From contig QEOQ01000207.1 in NCBI GenBank assembly GCA_010279815.1, positions 406,962-470,961 on the forward strand: a stretch of DNA of 64,000 nucleotides, given 5' to 3'. Made by a program: the position numbers and the translations under genes. The notes beneath the pieces were generated by a model, which ran no database searches, had not been told where the DNA came from, and saw nothing but the letters and a program-made list of their open reading frames with translations. Source of the DNA: Brachionus plicatilis. Lineage: Eukaryota; Rotifera; Eurotatoria; Ploima; Brachionidae. This document shows, in pieces, positions 24,678 to 35,305 of this stretch (position 1 is its first letter; each line of letters opens with the position of its first letter).

Positions 24678-26010
24678 AGTATTGTGATAAAGTTAAGAAA
24701 CGAACGAAAATTTTTTTATTATCTTTATTAAAAGAACCATTTTTCCAAAAATAACAAAATTAAAATAAAAAATTTTTTCGAAATAAAAAAATCTTGAATC
24801 TGAGAAAAAAAGACATAACATAGGGCACACAATTAAGTCTTAAACTAAACTTTTTCAAAATCACATTAAATTATTTTCAAAAAATATTGTAAAAAAGTTA
24901 AGAAACGAGTTGAATAAAGCTTCTAATAAGATGTTAAGCCGCCTTTTTTTTCAAAAAATCACTAATCATTTTTGGTATTGAGTCTACAAAGTTTTAAAAA
25001 AATGGATTTTGATACATAATCTAGAATACTTGGTTTTTATTGAATTCCTTGTTCTAAATGATGCTGTTTCCTTATGTATCATTACGATTTAAAAGTTTAA
25101 AGAACAAACAATATTCTATTGATACACAAAATTTGGTTTAGACATCTTTATCCATTAAAAATTTATCTTAATACAAACTAAAAAAGGATAATTTTTTGGC
25201 TTTTTGAGAATTCAATAAATAATTCTATTTTTTTTGAAATAGCTTTTGTATCGCTTTTATGAAATAACATCATTTTAATCCTTCTTTAAAAATAACATCA
25301 ATAAATCTCAATCAATAGATGGTCCATTTAAAGGAAATTATTAAAATAAAAAATATAACTTTTTTAAAGAATTAAGATCCTAAACTACTAACATTTAAAA
25401 CTTCAGGATTCTTTGATATGGCATTTCTATTTCTTTTAAAGAAAAAATAATAACTTTTTTTGAATACCTGTTACATTTTCTCAAACTTGAAAGAAATCTA
25501 AAATTATTAATGACTAAAATAATAAAATTATTAATGACTAAAATAATAAAATTATTAATGACTAAAATAATAAAATTATTAATAATTTTAAAATTATTAT
25601 TAAATACATCAGAGTGATAAAGGACAATTTGAACTTCAAAATCAAGTTTTTTTAACATTCTAAAAAAACAAATTATTATCGGAATAAGAAATTTCAAAAT
25701 TTATAAAATATATTTTAAGGACACAGAAATCTTCAGTTTAAGACTAATCTGACGTTGCGAGTGAGCATTGGCCAAAGACCTTATTCGTTTTTTTTAAATA
25801 TGATTGGAAACGGTTACTGGTCTTCCAGGAGATTTAGAGTAAACAGTTTTACCAGAATTTTTGAACTCTTGTGTCAACCATTGAATAGTCCTTAGCGATA
25901 ATTTTCCTACAAGGATATAAAAAATTTCTTTATTTGTTTTTCCATCTGTAAAATGTTCGATAGCAAGTTCTCTCTAAAAGTGGTTTCGATGTGTTCATTT
26001 TTTAAATTTT
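24678..26010 (-). mobile_element. second Tc1-like element relic
   Basis: At 24676 a TA precedes CAGTATTGTGATAAAGTTAA, a Tc1-type tip. On the minus strand DSIPKMISDFLKKK (about 24950-25000) is a Tc1 transposase C-terminus. About 25750-25960 reads DGKTNKEIFYILVGKLSLRT, GKTVYSKSPGRPVT and RIRSLANAHSQRQ, the N-terminal DNA-binding part. The middle, where the DDE catalytic core should be, is replaced by low-complexity sequence with a minisatellite. No right tip was found. Non-functional. Confidence 0.65.
25497..25582. repeat. 24-bp minisatellite, 3+ units
   Basis: TAAAATTATTAATGACTAAA plus ATAA is repeated head to tail at least three times. It lies inside the second Tc1-like relic. Confidence 0.85.
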
Positions 26011-28600
26011 TTGTTAAAAAATTTTTATTTTTGTTAAGAATCAAATTATTCAAATAAAGTCGATATCATTTCATAATTTTCAATGCAAAATAAAAAAACT
26101 ACACAAAGGAATAGTGATAAGTATTGTATATCAAATAAAAGCTCAGCTAATTTAAGCACATAAACTTATACTTTGAACCTACTTATTATAAAAAAAATTT
26201 GACTTAAAGACTACCATAAATTTTTCATTAAATAGTATATATAAAAAAGTGAAGATTTAATTTTTTAAATCAAGTAAAATTTTAATTTTTTATAAAGGTG
26301 AATCAAATTTATAAAAGTGTTTAAAATTAGGTGTAAATAAACTGTTCCGTTCAAAAATTATACGACCAAAATCAAAAATATACCAAATTTTTCACTTTTT
26401 AAAATAAGGTTAAAATTTAAGGGTTTTTTGAGTATATCTTTTGAATCGAATGTAATGAAAAAAAAAATCTATATATTATTTTGATCCTTCTTTGAATATT
26501 TATCAAATGACATATAATACTTAATAAATTTTATATGTGATACATAGTATTTTGTAATTTTATACAATGTATATGTGTATAAAATTTCAAGAGTCAAGAA
26601 TCACCAGATTTTATCGAAAACAAACCCGCGCCAACATTTTTTGAACACCCGTTTTTATCTTTTATTAATTTAAAAAACGCTTATTCTTACTCAAATTAAT
26701 TTTATTATTCCCAATTTTTTTCATTGTTTTTTTATTTTTTTTACAGATAAAGATAAATAGTAAATAGATAAAAATAATCAAACAGAAAATGCTGTCTAAA
26801 CTATAAAACATTTTTTAAAAAAATTTATTTAACATTGTTCTTTTGCCTTTTTAAATTCATTATCAGAAAGTAATATAAAAATTAATTCAAAATTCAACAG
26901 TAATTTTAAAATTTAAATATGATACTTATTTTCCATTACGACGTCTTTAACAAGTTTAACTATTTTTGGAGTAAAGCGAGAATTATAGTAGGACAAGATT
27001 TAGTTTTTATGTGCTTTAGGTTTTCAGACAAGTAAAAGAACAAGATTCAATGAATTACTGACTATCTTGTGAAATATTGTTATCTTGTTAGTTCTTATTT
27101 TATTTTGAAATTTTCAATAAATTTTTAATAATTACGCAATTATTTCTAAAAATGTAAAATAGAAAAAAAACTTGCCATATTCAATTTAATTTAAACCACA
27201 GTGGTAAAATTATGCAAAAAAAGAATTTTATTTTTTCTATTATTAATTTTTAAACAAAAACTTTATTAAAAAACCATTACAAAACTTTTTTCAAATATAT
27301 TTTTATTCGTATTTTATTTCAACATCGCCGAATCAGGCGTAATTATTATGAATAAATATAGCTTTATTTTAAAAGATTTAAAACAAAAACAAATAATTTT
27401 AAAAGATAAAGTAATGATGAAATTTTATTTACAAAATTTTTGATAAAATTTTAGTGCCATTAAAAGCATGTAATAAATTAAAGGTAAATTCATTTGTAAG
27501 TTTAAAAGCACTAAAAATCAATCCAAATTAAACATATTTAAAATGAATGGCTTTTTTAATAAATAATAATAGAAATAGGATACGAAAATTAGATATTTTT
27601 ACAGAATTACTGAGTTAATTAAAATTTTTTATTCGAATTGAGTATTTAGCAAAAAGCCCACTTAAAAATGACGGATTAGAGAGCAATTTTATCATATTAT
27701 TAAAGTATAAGAACTTTGAAATTAGATGAGGTTATAAATGATGACTCTGTAACTCCGTTTCTTGACAAATTTTTTATTTCAAGTTTGATAATTATTAGAA
27801 GTCACAATTAACTCCTTTGACTTGTTGGAAAAACTTCAATTAATATTAAATCGAAAGGTAGTTTATAGTGACAAAATAAAAGAATTGATGTAAATTTAAC
27901 AATTTTTAGAAAAATTTAGAAAGACGAAAATCGAAATTTTAATTTCAAACCAGTTTAGGCTTTTGAAGAAAAACCTTAACTGGTTTAAAAAATTTGTCCA
28001 TTTTTTCAATATTCAAAGTCATGACTAAATGATTACCATTTAGATATGGGAAACACATTTAAAAATTTGATTCTTTAAAATCAAAAAAATATACCGTTTT
28101 CATTTTACATTCAAATTTAGTCGAAAATAGAAGGAAAAAATTCAGCAAATTTAATTGAGAAAAAGGAAAATAAAAAATTTTTTAAAATTGCTTTTACAAT
28201 CTGATGTTTAACAGCATTAAACCCTAATTGAAAATTGAAAAAAATTTGAATTAAATAATTCCAAAGCAAATTTTTTAATTAAAAAAACAAATAAATTTTT
28301 CTTTGATTAATTTCTAAATATTTTAAAATTTAATTTTGAACGCAGACGAAACAATTAATAATTTTCCAATGACGCTTTCTCTCTCATTATTATCTCGATG
28401 CATTTGAGTTGTATTTTAGCAAAAATGATCTGTTTTTGAATCAGAACCTGGAAAAATTAATCAATTCTACTAACGTCGATTCATTGAAACAGCCAAATGA
28501 AAATTTTAATCAAATAATTTCCTCATAAATTTCTCTCAAATTTTAAAAAATTATATTTTATTTCATTCAATATATAAAAAAAATTAATTTTATTCTATTT
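26010..28600. other. gene-free AT-rich intergenic
   Basis: No convincing ORF, RNA or repeat end in this stretch. It separates the transposon nest from the GPCR gene. Confidence 0.55.
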
Positions 28601-28621
28601 TATTTGATTTTATCTAATTTT

Positions 28622-29761
28622 ATGCTTACCACAAAAATAAATTCAGACTTTGATTTTTTCAACACTACCTATGTCCTCAATTTCGATTCAACCTTTACCA
28701 CAGCTTATGTGATCAACTACATTGACTATGTAGTCCGAGTAATAGCAGTTCTCATTCATTTCATATACATCTATTTCATGTTCAGAGTCAAAAAATTCAG
28801 AAACATATCTTACTTTTACATGCATTTTGTAATTATCATTAGTCTTTTGTATTGTCTGCACTATGCATTCTACATTGGCACCGGGGGTCCATCATTCGGC
28901 AGTCTACAACTCAACCTACTATTTTGCTACATAAGTGAACAAATGTGGAGCATTCTACGATATTTGAGAGCATTGTCCATTCTTCTCTTGGCCATGTATA
29001 GACTATTTGCCGTCCATAATATCAATCTGTATAAAAAAATGAATTCTGGTCTTGGCTTTATTTACATGACAATGGGTGCTTCTGTGATTTTTTCAATTAT
29101 TCTTACATTTGTATTAAAATATGCCTTAAATACCACCTATTCTGTATATTTTTGTTCGCCAGGATATTCCAACAGTGTGAGAGAAATGATTATCAGCTTT
29201 GTATTAAATGTGATTATAAGCAATGTTGTGCCAACTACACTAAATTTGATCGCTTACCTAAAAATTGTATCCAAATTAAAAGTAACCAGGCAAAGTCTTG
29301 ACAAAGCAAACATTTTAGAATCAACATCAGTCAATAAGCCTGCGAATACATCCAAAGTAACGCCAAATGATTTTTCAATGGCCACATCGGTATTCACCAC
29401 GGCCTCATCAGCGGCTTCTGCCGCGAATGCCACCAACACCAACAAAGCCAAAAAAGAACTGAATGCCAAGCAATCAAGATTTGCCAAACAGTTCATTTTC
29501 ATGAACATAGCCATTGTGATGAGCAATTTATTTTCTGTAATGGTCGATTTCATGATCGTTTTGGCAACCAATCCGGCCTTCTATTACCTGGATGCAATGT
29601 TGTGGCAATTTAGACCCATAGCTCGTATTCTATTCCTTCTTTTTCAGTCAATGATTCCCATTATTTCCATTTTGTACAATCCTGAGGTCAGATTTTTGAA
29701 AATATTCCACAAGGGAAATTTTTTGAAGCGAGGCTTTTTGTGCAATAGCACCATGATTTAG
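28622..29761 (+). CDS. rhodopsin-like (class A) GPCR, intronless
   Basis: A 379-aa seven-transmembrane protein starting at the first ATG of the frame. Approximate segments: TM1 VIAVLIHFIYIYFMF; TM2 FYMHFVIIISLLYCLHYAF; TM3 LRALSILLLAMYRLFAV, where the DRY site is MYR, keeping the Arg; TM4 FIYMTMGASVIFSIILTF; TM5 ISFVLNVIISNVVPTTLNL; TM6 FIFMNIAIVMSNLFSVMVDF; TM7 ILFLLFQSMIPIISILYNP, replacing the usual NPxxY spacing. Cys residues near the top of TM3 and in the second extracellular loop (FCSPGY) could form the conserved disulfide. The third intracellular loop is long and Ala/Thr/Asn-rich. It sits at the plasma membrane; ligand unknown, peptide-type receptors being the closest in feel. It ends 89 bp before the next gene on the same strand. 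Confidence 0.75.
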   Translation: MLTTKINSDFDFFNTTYVLNFDSTFTTAYVINYIDYVVRVIAVLIHFIYIYFMFRVKKFRNISYFYMHFVIIISLLYCLHYAFYIGTGGPSFGSLQLNLLFCYISEQMWSILRYLRALSILLLAMYRLFAVHNINLYKKMNSGLGFIYMTMGASVIFSIILTFVLKYALNTTYSVYFCSPGYSNSVREMIISFVLNVIISNVVPTTLNLIAYLKIVSKLKVTRQSLDKANILESTSVNKPANTSKVTPNDFSMATSVFTTASSAASAANATNTNKAKKELNAKQSRFAKQFIFMNIAIVMSNLFSVMVDFMIVLATNPAFYYLDAMLWQFRPIARILFLLFQSMIPIISILYNPEVRFLKIFHKGNFLKRGFLCNSTMI

Positions 29762-29850
29762 CGACAAAAAAATATCTCTTTAATTAATCAATAAATTTTA
29801 AAAAAAAAAATTTTTATTTTTTTAATTGAGAAAATTTTTTTCTTGTTGTT

Positions 29851-31875
29851 ATGGAAAAATTTAAAATTCAAACTTTTTTACAAACTTTAAAATTTTACCT
29901 CATTGGTGGCGTTTATTCATTGATAATTTTCTATTTTTCCATATATCAATTGGAAAATGTGCTGCCATCGGAAAAATCAATGCTCTTTTCGGCAATTTTG
30001 TGCCTGATCTCGATAAATATGACCATGGCAATCAAACTAAGATGCTTAATGACTCTAATTGTGTTTAATTTTGTGTCCAGCTCGGGAAAATTAATCATCA
30101 CTCAAAGTCTTGTCAAAGATACTGTCCACGGACCTGTAGAAAACACGTTCAAAAACGCTCACCAGGTTTACAGGAGCATAAAATGCCAATATAAATTATA
30201 CAAACAAGTTGAGCAAATATCCAAAAAAAGGCAAAAACGTAAAAAAAATTTCTTCGAAAAATTCAAGATAGCATTTGCGGATGTGAAGCGCAAAAAAGAC
30301 TCTATTAGCCAGCTATCGGGCGAGATTAAGGCCGAGCTAAGTCACAGTGATAACCCTCATAGATATGCCAATTTTTTAGATGAAAATCAGGATTATGATT
30401 TTAGGATCGAAGAGAAGCAATCACAACCACCTTTGAGAAAAAACATGTCGCAATTTTATCATGAAAAAAAGGTGAGTCAGTGCTTGGAAATTTTCAAGTC
30501 TGGCAATGACAATTGCGAAAATGGAGCTGCTGAATTCAAAAATAATTGCGACCAGGAAAATTTCTTGTTTGACATTTGCTCAGGCCTGAAAGCGGCCGAC
30601 CATTGCAAAATGCAAAATACAGACTTAGGAAAATCTCCCAAAGAAGTGTGTGAGGAAGAGGCTAGCAAAAAAGATTACCAAAATTTGGACTCAGACCTAG
30701 AGGACTTGGACAATGTGGAGCAAAAGATGAAAAATTTTGACTCAAATTTAGAAGTAGACATCAAAGCTCCCAACACTTCCTTAGTTTCAAAAGACAACTT
30801 ATTCAAAGTGAAGTCTGATCTGGCCAATGTAAAAAATAAGGCGGAAAAATTTTCCACATTTATCCATAATTTGGCCAAGATAATTCAACTTTTGGCATGC
30901 TTTAGCTACTCACTTGTAATCATCAATTCGTTCAGGTACAATCAAAAGTATTTAAATGACATTTCTTTTGACAATTTTTTCATAACCAAATATTTTGTTC
31001 ATGTGGACCAAAGACGTGAGGCCAAAAGCCTGCGCACTTTGCTGCCTCTAAAAAAACACGAAAAAGAATATTTGTTTTTTCCCTTTAAGCTGTGTGTATC
31101 GGCCTACCAGAAGCCTTTGGTAAAAATAAATGTATTCTTGTACGGACTATTTCTTATTTTCATTCTAAGCTCTTTGATATTTGACTATGTTCTGTTTGAT
31201 TTTTTGACCATTTTGAATGAAAACATGATTTTTGAAGCAGTGCCCAGGGAGACCCGGAAGTCGAGGAAAAAAATTGTTGACGTCAAAGGAGATGGTTTTG
31301 CAGCCAGATTTTTGCGATCCTCAATCAATCAAACCGAACAGGAAAATGAGAATGCTGAACTAGACAAATTGAAAAAAATTAATTGTGCACCCAGTGTTTC
31401 TTCAATTAGTGCGGAACATTTTAATTCTTTAATTAGGCAGATTTTTTTTTTGCTAGTGTTGATTTTGGTGGAAATGTATTTTAAAAGAATGAATAGATTT
31501 ATATGTGCGTACTTTTATCCAAAGAAAGAAAAAGAGCGAGTACTGTGGCTGTACAATGAAGCCGTAAAAAGTCGCACTAAATTTAAGCTTGATAAGAGAA
31601 ACAAGATAAATGAGTCGGCCATGAGCGGAACCCTAGCAGGAGACAAATTCTATTCACTTAGAAAAATTAAATTTTTTTCTCATCTAATTGAGCTGTTGGA
31701 AAAGATAAAATTGGTGGAAAAAGCATGCGTGATTTGTGATGATGATATTGGAGATGGCTTTTGGTGTAAAGCTTGCCGCGTTAATTATTGTGATGAGTGC
31801 TGGAAAGAATTTGATAAAAAATGTGTTGCTTGCAAACTTAAATTTGTTGATTCGAATTTTTTAGATTTTAGTTAA
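29851..31875 (+). CDS. DC-STAMP-domain RING protein (DCST1/2, sneaky, spe-42 type), intronless
   Basis: A 674-aa multipass membrane protein. N-terminal membrane segments at about 14-32 and 42-60 are followed by IKLRCLMTLIVF and GPVENTFKN...SIKCQYKL, a DC-STAMP-family N-terminal signature. A long charged loop (about 120-340) has Glu/Asp/Lys-rich coiled-coil character. YLNDISFDNFFITKYFVHVD, LLPLKKHE and later FFLLVLILVEMYFKRM with KEKERVLWLYN are the DC-STAMP domain proper. A C-terminal cysteine array, CVICDDD...WCKAC...CDECW...CVAC (about 624-662), is the RING-like finger of DCST1. Relatives act in sperm membrane function at fertilisation or in cell fusion and signalling, so a gamete role is likely but inferred. 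Single exon, consistent with testis-type genes or simple loss of introns. Confidence 0.85.
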   Translation: MEKFKIQTFLQTLKFYLIGGVYSLIIFYFSIYQLENVLPSEKSMLFSAILCLISINMTMAIKLRCLMTLIVFNFVSSSGKLIITQSLVKDTVHGPVENTFKNAHQVYRSIKCQYKLYKQVEQISKKRQKRKKNFFEKFKIAFADVKRKKDSISQLSGEIKAELSHSDNPHRYANFLDENQDYDFRIEEKQSQPPLRKNMSQFYHEKKVSQCLEIFKSGNDNCENGAAEFKNNCDQENFLFDICSGLKAADHCKMQNTDLGKSPKEVCEEEASKKDYQNLDSDLEDLDNVEQKMKNFDSNLEVDIKAPNTSLVSKDNLFKVKSDLANVKNKAEKFSTFIHNLAKIIQLLACFSYSLVIINSFRYNQKYLNDISFDNFFITKYFVHVDQRREAKSLRTLLPLKKHEKEYLFFPFKLCVSAYQKPLVKINVFLYGLFLIFILSSLIFDYVLFDFLTILNENMIFEAVPRETRKSRKKIVDVKGDGFAARFLRSSINQTEQENENAELDKLKKINCAPSVSSISAEHFNSLIRQIFFLLVLILVEMYFKRMNRFICAYFYPKKEKERVLWLYNEAVKSRTKFKLDKRNKINESAMSGTLAGDKFYSLRKIKFFSHLIELLEKIKLVEKACVICDDDIGDGFWCKACRVNYCDECWKEFDKKCVACKLKFVDSNFLDFS

Positions 31876-31896
31876 ATTTTGTCTTGATATCAATAA

Positions 31897-31979
31897 GCCA
31901 GGGTGGCCGAGTGGTTAAGGCGTTGGACTTAAGATCCAATTCACGAATGTGAGCATGGGTTCGATCCCCATCCCTGGCA
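31897..31979 (+). tRNA. tRNA-Leu (UAA)
   Basis: An 83-nt type II tRNA: acceptor stem GCCAGGG/CCCTGGC with discriminator A, A box TGGCCGAGTGG, anticodon loop CTTAAGA (anticodon TAA) on a TTGGA/TCCAA stem, a long variable arm and B box GGTTCGATCCC. It is followed by a run of seven T, a Pol III terminator. It starts 21 bp after the DC-STAMP gene stop. Confidence 0.97.
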
Positions 31980-32373
31980 GTATTTTTTTAGAAAACATTT
32001 TCTTTTTTTTCTTTTAAATTTAATAAATTATTCATCAAACTCTTTTCATAAAAAAAATTTTTGAATTAAGAATCATTTCCAAAATTATAATATTCTTGAT
32101 TTGGAAAGTCCAATAGAAGTTTTATTGAAAGAATGGACACTTAAGCAACTGCTGGATAAAGATAAAGACCGAAAAGCAAAAGGCACCGATTTTTTTTTAG
32201 TTTAGAAGTCAATTTAGGATATTCAAATTTTTTTTCGAACTAAAAAAAGGAATTATTACTTTTAAAAAGTTTTTTTAAATTGATAATTTTTTTTTATAAT
32301 GAAAAGTCTTTATATTTAGGAAGTATTTCTATCTTAATAAAAGCGTTTCATAGGCTAAAATTAATTTTATATA

Positions 32374-33955
32374 CAGTGATTCTACGATAACTCAATAAAA
32401 AAGAAATATTTGTCAATTAAAACTAGATAATTCGTCAGCTATACAGGAATCAGTTTGAAAAAATAAACGTCATTTAAATAAATGTTTTTTCAATTATTTT
32501 TTATTTTTGTCAATTTAAAAAAATATTTGTCAAGTAAAGAAAATTTTTATTTTTTTTCGCACATTGTCACAGCAATTCTAAAAGGACATAATTTTTTTCC
32601 TCAATCGCATGAGCCAACTAGAAGAAACTTATAACCATTCTAATCAAATTTGTAAATAGAATAGGTTGCCAACATTTCGACTTAAATTTGAAATTAAGAG
32701 AAATTTAAAATAAAGTTTAAAACTTACAATATTTATGATTTCGGTCATGAGCTGAACTAGATGATTGTGTCTATTCCTATTCAGGATTTGAAATATTCAT
32801 TTTTTTTTCGTATATTAGCTTTTCTTTTTCTTAGATCAATAAAGACAGCAATGAGATATTTACTTATAGTACAGATTTATTTATTTATTTATTATTTATT
32901 TATTTGTAAATCTGTATCGAGCGTTAGCTCCTTCAGAGAAAAATAAAAAATAAAAATAATTAAAAAAAAAAAAAGTTACTGAATAAAATAAGAATTAAAA
33001 ATAAAGTTAAATAATTGAAATTTGAAAAGGAAATAAAAGAAAAGAAAAAAAGAAAGAAGAAAAGAAATAAAGAATCGTTTTTGAAAGGCAGAAAATAGAC
33101 ACCAAAGTTACAAAAGTTATATCGGTTTAGTTTTCAGAGAAAAAAGAGTCTATTATTATTGACAATTATTAAATAATTAATTTTCATTTATTTTTATATA
33201 TTGACAAATATTTTTTTAAAATAGACAAAATCCTTATTTACAGCTTTAATATACAATAAATTAATTTAATTGACAATAATTTAATTTAATTCACAATTAT
33301 TTAATTTAAGTTACAAATATTTAATATAATTTACAAGTTAGTATTGACGAAAAAATAATTGACAAAAAAACTTATTGACATTTCTCTAAATTAATTGACG
33401 GCTTCTCTCCCTGCCTAACTCTAAAATGATAATAATTTTACATTTTTACATTTTAATATTTTAAGATTTTTAGTGCAATATTTCAGTAATTAAAAATAAA
33501 TCTTCCAATTTATTTAGTTATCAAAATGAAAAATAAAAATTTTATGAAATAATGCATAAAAAATATAAAAATATGAAAATGTAAAAATTTTGCCATGAAT
33601 ACTAATTTTAAGTAGATTTATATAAATTAAAGTGAATTTACGTAAAATCTCGTAAAAATAAAATCCCCAATAGTAAAAATCGATTGTTCAGAATTTTTCT
33701 GTATATTTGAGGGAATTTTTTATTTTTTTTTCAAATTTCTCTTTGAATTAATAGAAAATTGGTTATATATTTTTTTATTTTCAGGAATTTATTTATTTAT
33801 TTAAGGAGCAATTTAAAAAAAAAAACTAAAAAATTCTTAGCAATTGATTTTTACTATTGGCGATTTTGATTTTTACCTAAATTTACGTAAATTCTCGTAT
33901 ATTTACGTAAAATTACCTAAATTTACTAGAAAATACAGTTATCGTAGAACTACTG
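32374..33955. mobile_element. 1.58-kb CAGT-type inverted-repeat element with TA duplication
   Basis: Left tip CAGTGATTCTACGATAACT, and right tip complemented CAGTAGTTCTACGATAACT, 17 of 19 identical. TA flanks both sides (32372-32373 and 33956-33957). The interior is AT-rich with inverted ATATTTGTCAA/TTGACAAATAT motifs (32520 and 33203 areas), a retroelement tail at 32877-32945 and subterminal TTTACGTAAA repeats on the right. No transposase. Shares its end with 5624 and, loosely, 6343. Confidence 0.7.
32877..32945 (-). mobile_element. retroelement 3' end with (AATA)n tail
   Basis: Minus strand reads CTCTGAAGGAGCTAACGCTC, GATACAG and then AATA repeats, matching the tail of the plus-strand fragment at 22970-23008. 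It is nested within the 1.58-kb inverted-repeat element; sequence upstream of it is low-complexity. Confidence 0.55.
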
Positions 33956-33959
33956 TAGA

Positions 33960-35300
33960 TATTAGTAAATTTATTCAGCTGAAGTTAAATTAGTGATAAA
34001 AAAAGTATAGGGAATTTTTTTGCAGGCCATGAGCAAAAATCTGAATATAATAAAATAAAATTTTTTTCAAACTTTATAAATTTCAGTGAAAATTGCAGCA
34101 TAAAAATTAATTTTTTTTTCTTTATTTTTCAAAGTTTTCTTGATTGTAAAATTTCTTTAGTATTTTCACAATTGGATTGATTGTTGTGTTCTTGTCAAAG
34201 TCACTACTGTTTGGGTATCACATGGTATCTGAAATTCAAGGGTTTGTAAGGAAGTTTGTCACTAACACATGATTAAAAATTGTAAAACTTAAGGATTATT
34301 TAATCCAAACGATTAAGGAAGAATTTTGTTAATGAATTTTAATTGATCAAAATATTAAATTTATTACAAAATAAAATGTTTTAAATGGATCTTAAATTTT
34401 ATAATTTATTTTTGTTGTTCAATAATATATTTTTTTTAAACAATTATGATTAATTTCAATATTTTTTAATTTTATTTTGATAAAAAAATTAATTGTAAAA
34501 AAGAACGGCAAATGAAACTAAGAAACTGCTCCTCGGGCCTTTTGCATGTTAAAAATTAAAACTATTTTTATGAAATCGAACAGAAAAAATAATTTCATTT
34601 TACTTTTATTTTTTTATTCAATTTTACTAACATCTAGCTTATTTACATTAAGATCAATTTTCAGAAAAATTTCAGTCAAATTAATTTTTGTGACAGAACA
34701 CAAAATAGAAACTCAGTTATGCGCTGAAAAATGACAGTTTTTTCTTAAAATATAATTAACATCAAAAAAATTTTTTTTTTAAATTTGAAAAATAATTTTA
34801 AAGATTCGAAAAATTAATTGAAAAAATACCATCATTATCACCATTATGAACAATTTAATCCATCCGACATATATTAAGGGTGTAAATCACCAAAATTTTT
34901 ACTAAAGTTAAAATTATTTTTGGTACATTTATTCTTAGTTATCTTAGAATTTTCCTGTATATCAATTTTCATCTAAAAAAAACTCATCATTACCTTTAAA
35001 TTTCGCATTAAACAAAAAACAATACAAAACACTCAAAAACTTCCTATAAAAAAAGTTTCTAAAGTAAAATTTGACTTTAAATTTTGTTGATTTTTAAGCC
35101 ACTTTTTTACTTAAGGCCAACTCTTATTTAAATCTTCAAATTCAATAACGGTATCAGTGAAGTAAGTTGAGCTATCCATCGCCTTCAATAATTCATTTTT
35201 AAAATAAATCATAAAAATTCAAATTAATAAAATTTATTTAAATATAAATTTCTTTATTTTAATTTTGATAAATAGTTAAGACAAAACAATATTTGAAGTA
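33960..35300. other. gene-free AT-rich spacer
   Basis: AT-rich sequence. A 62-codon ORF at 34546-34734 is hydrophobic but has no family resemblance and is likely chance. Confidence 0.45.
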
Positions 35301-35305
35301 AATTA

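Noticed and set aside
25395..25697. 100-aa minus-strand ORF with INNFIILV repeats
   Set aside because: The repeats come from a minisatellite inside a Tc1 relic; not a gene.
27735..27775. CGTTTCTTGACAAAT as the missing right end of the second Tc1-like element
   Set aside because: Only a short part resembles the left tip, and it does not end in CTG-TA.
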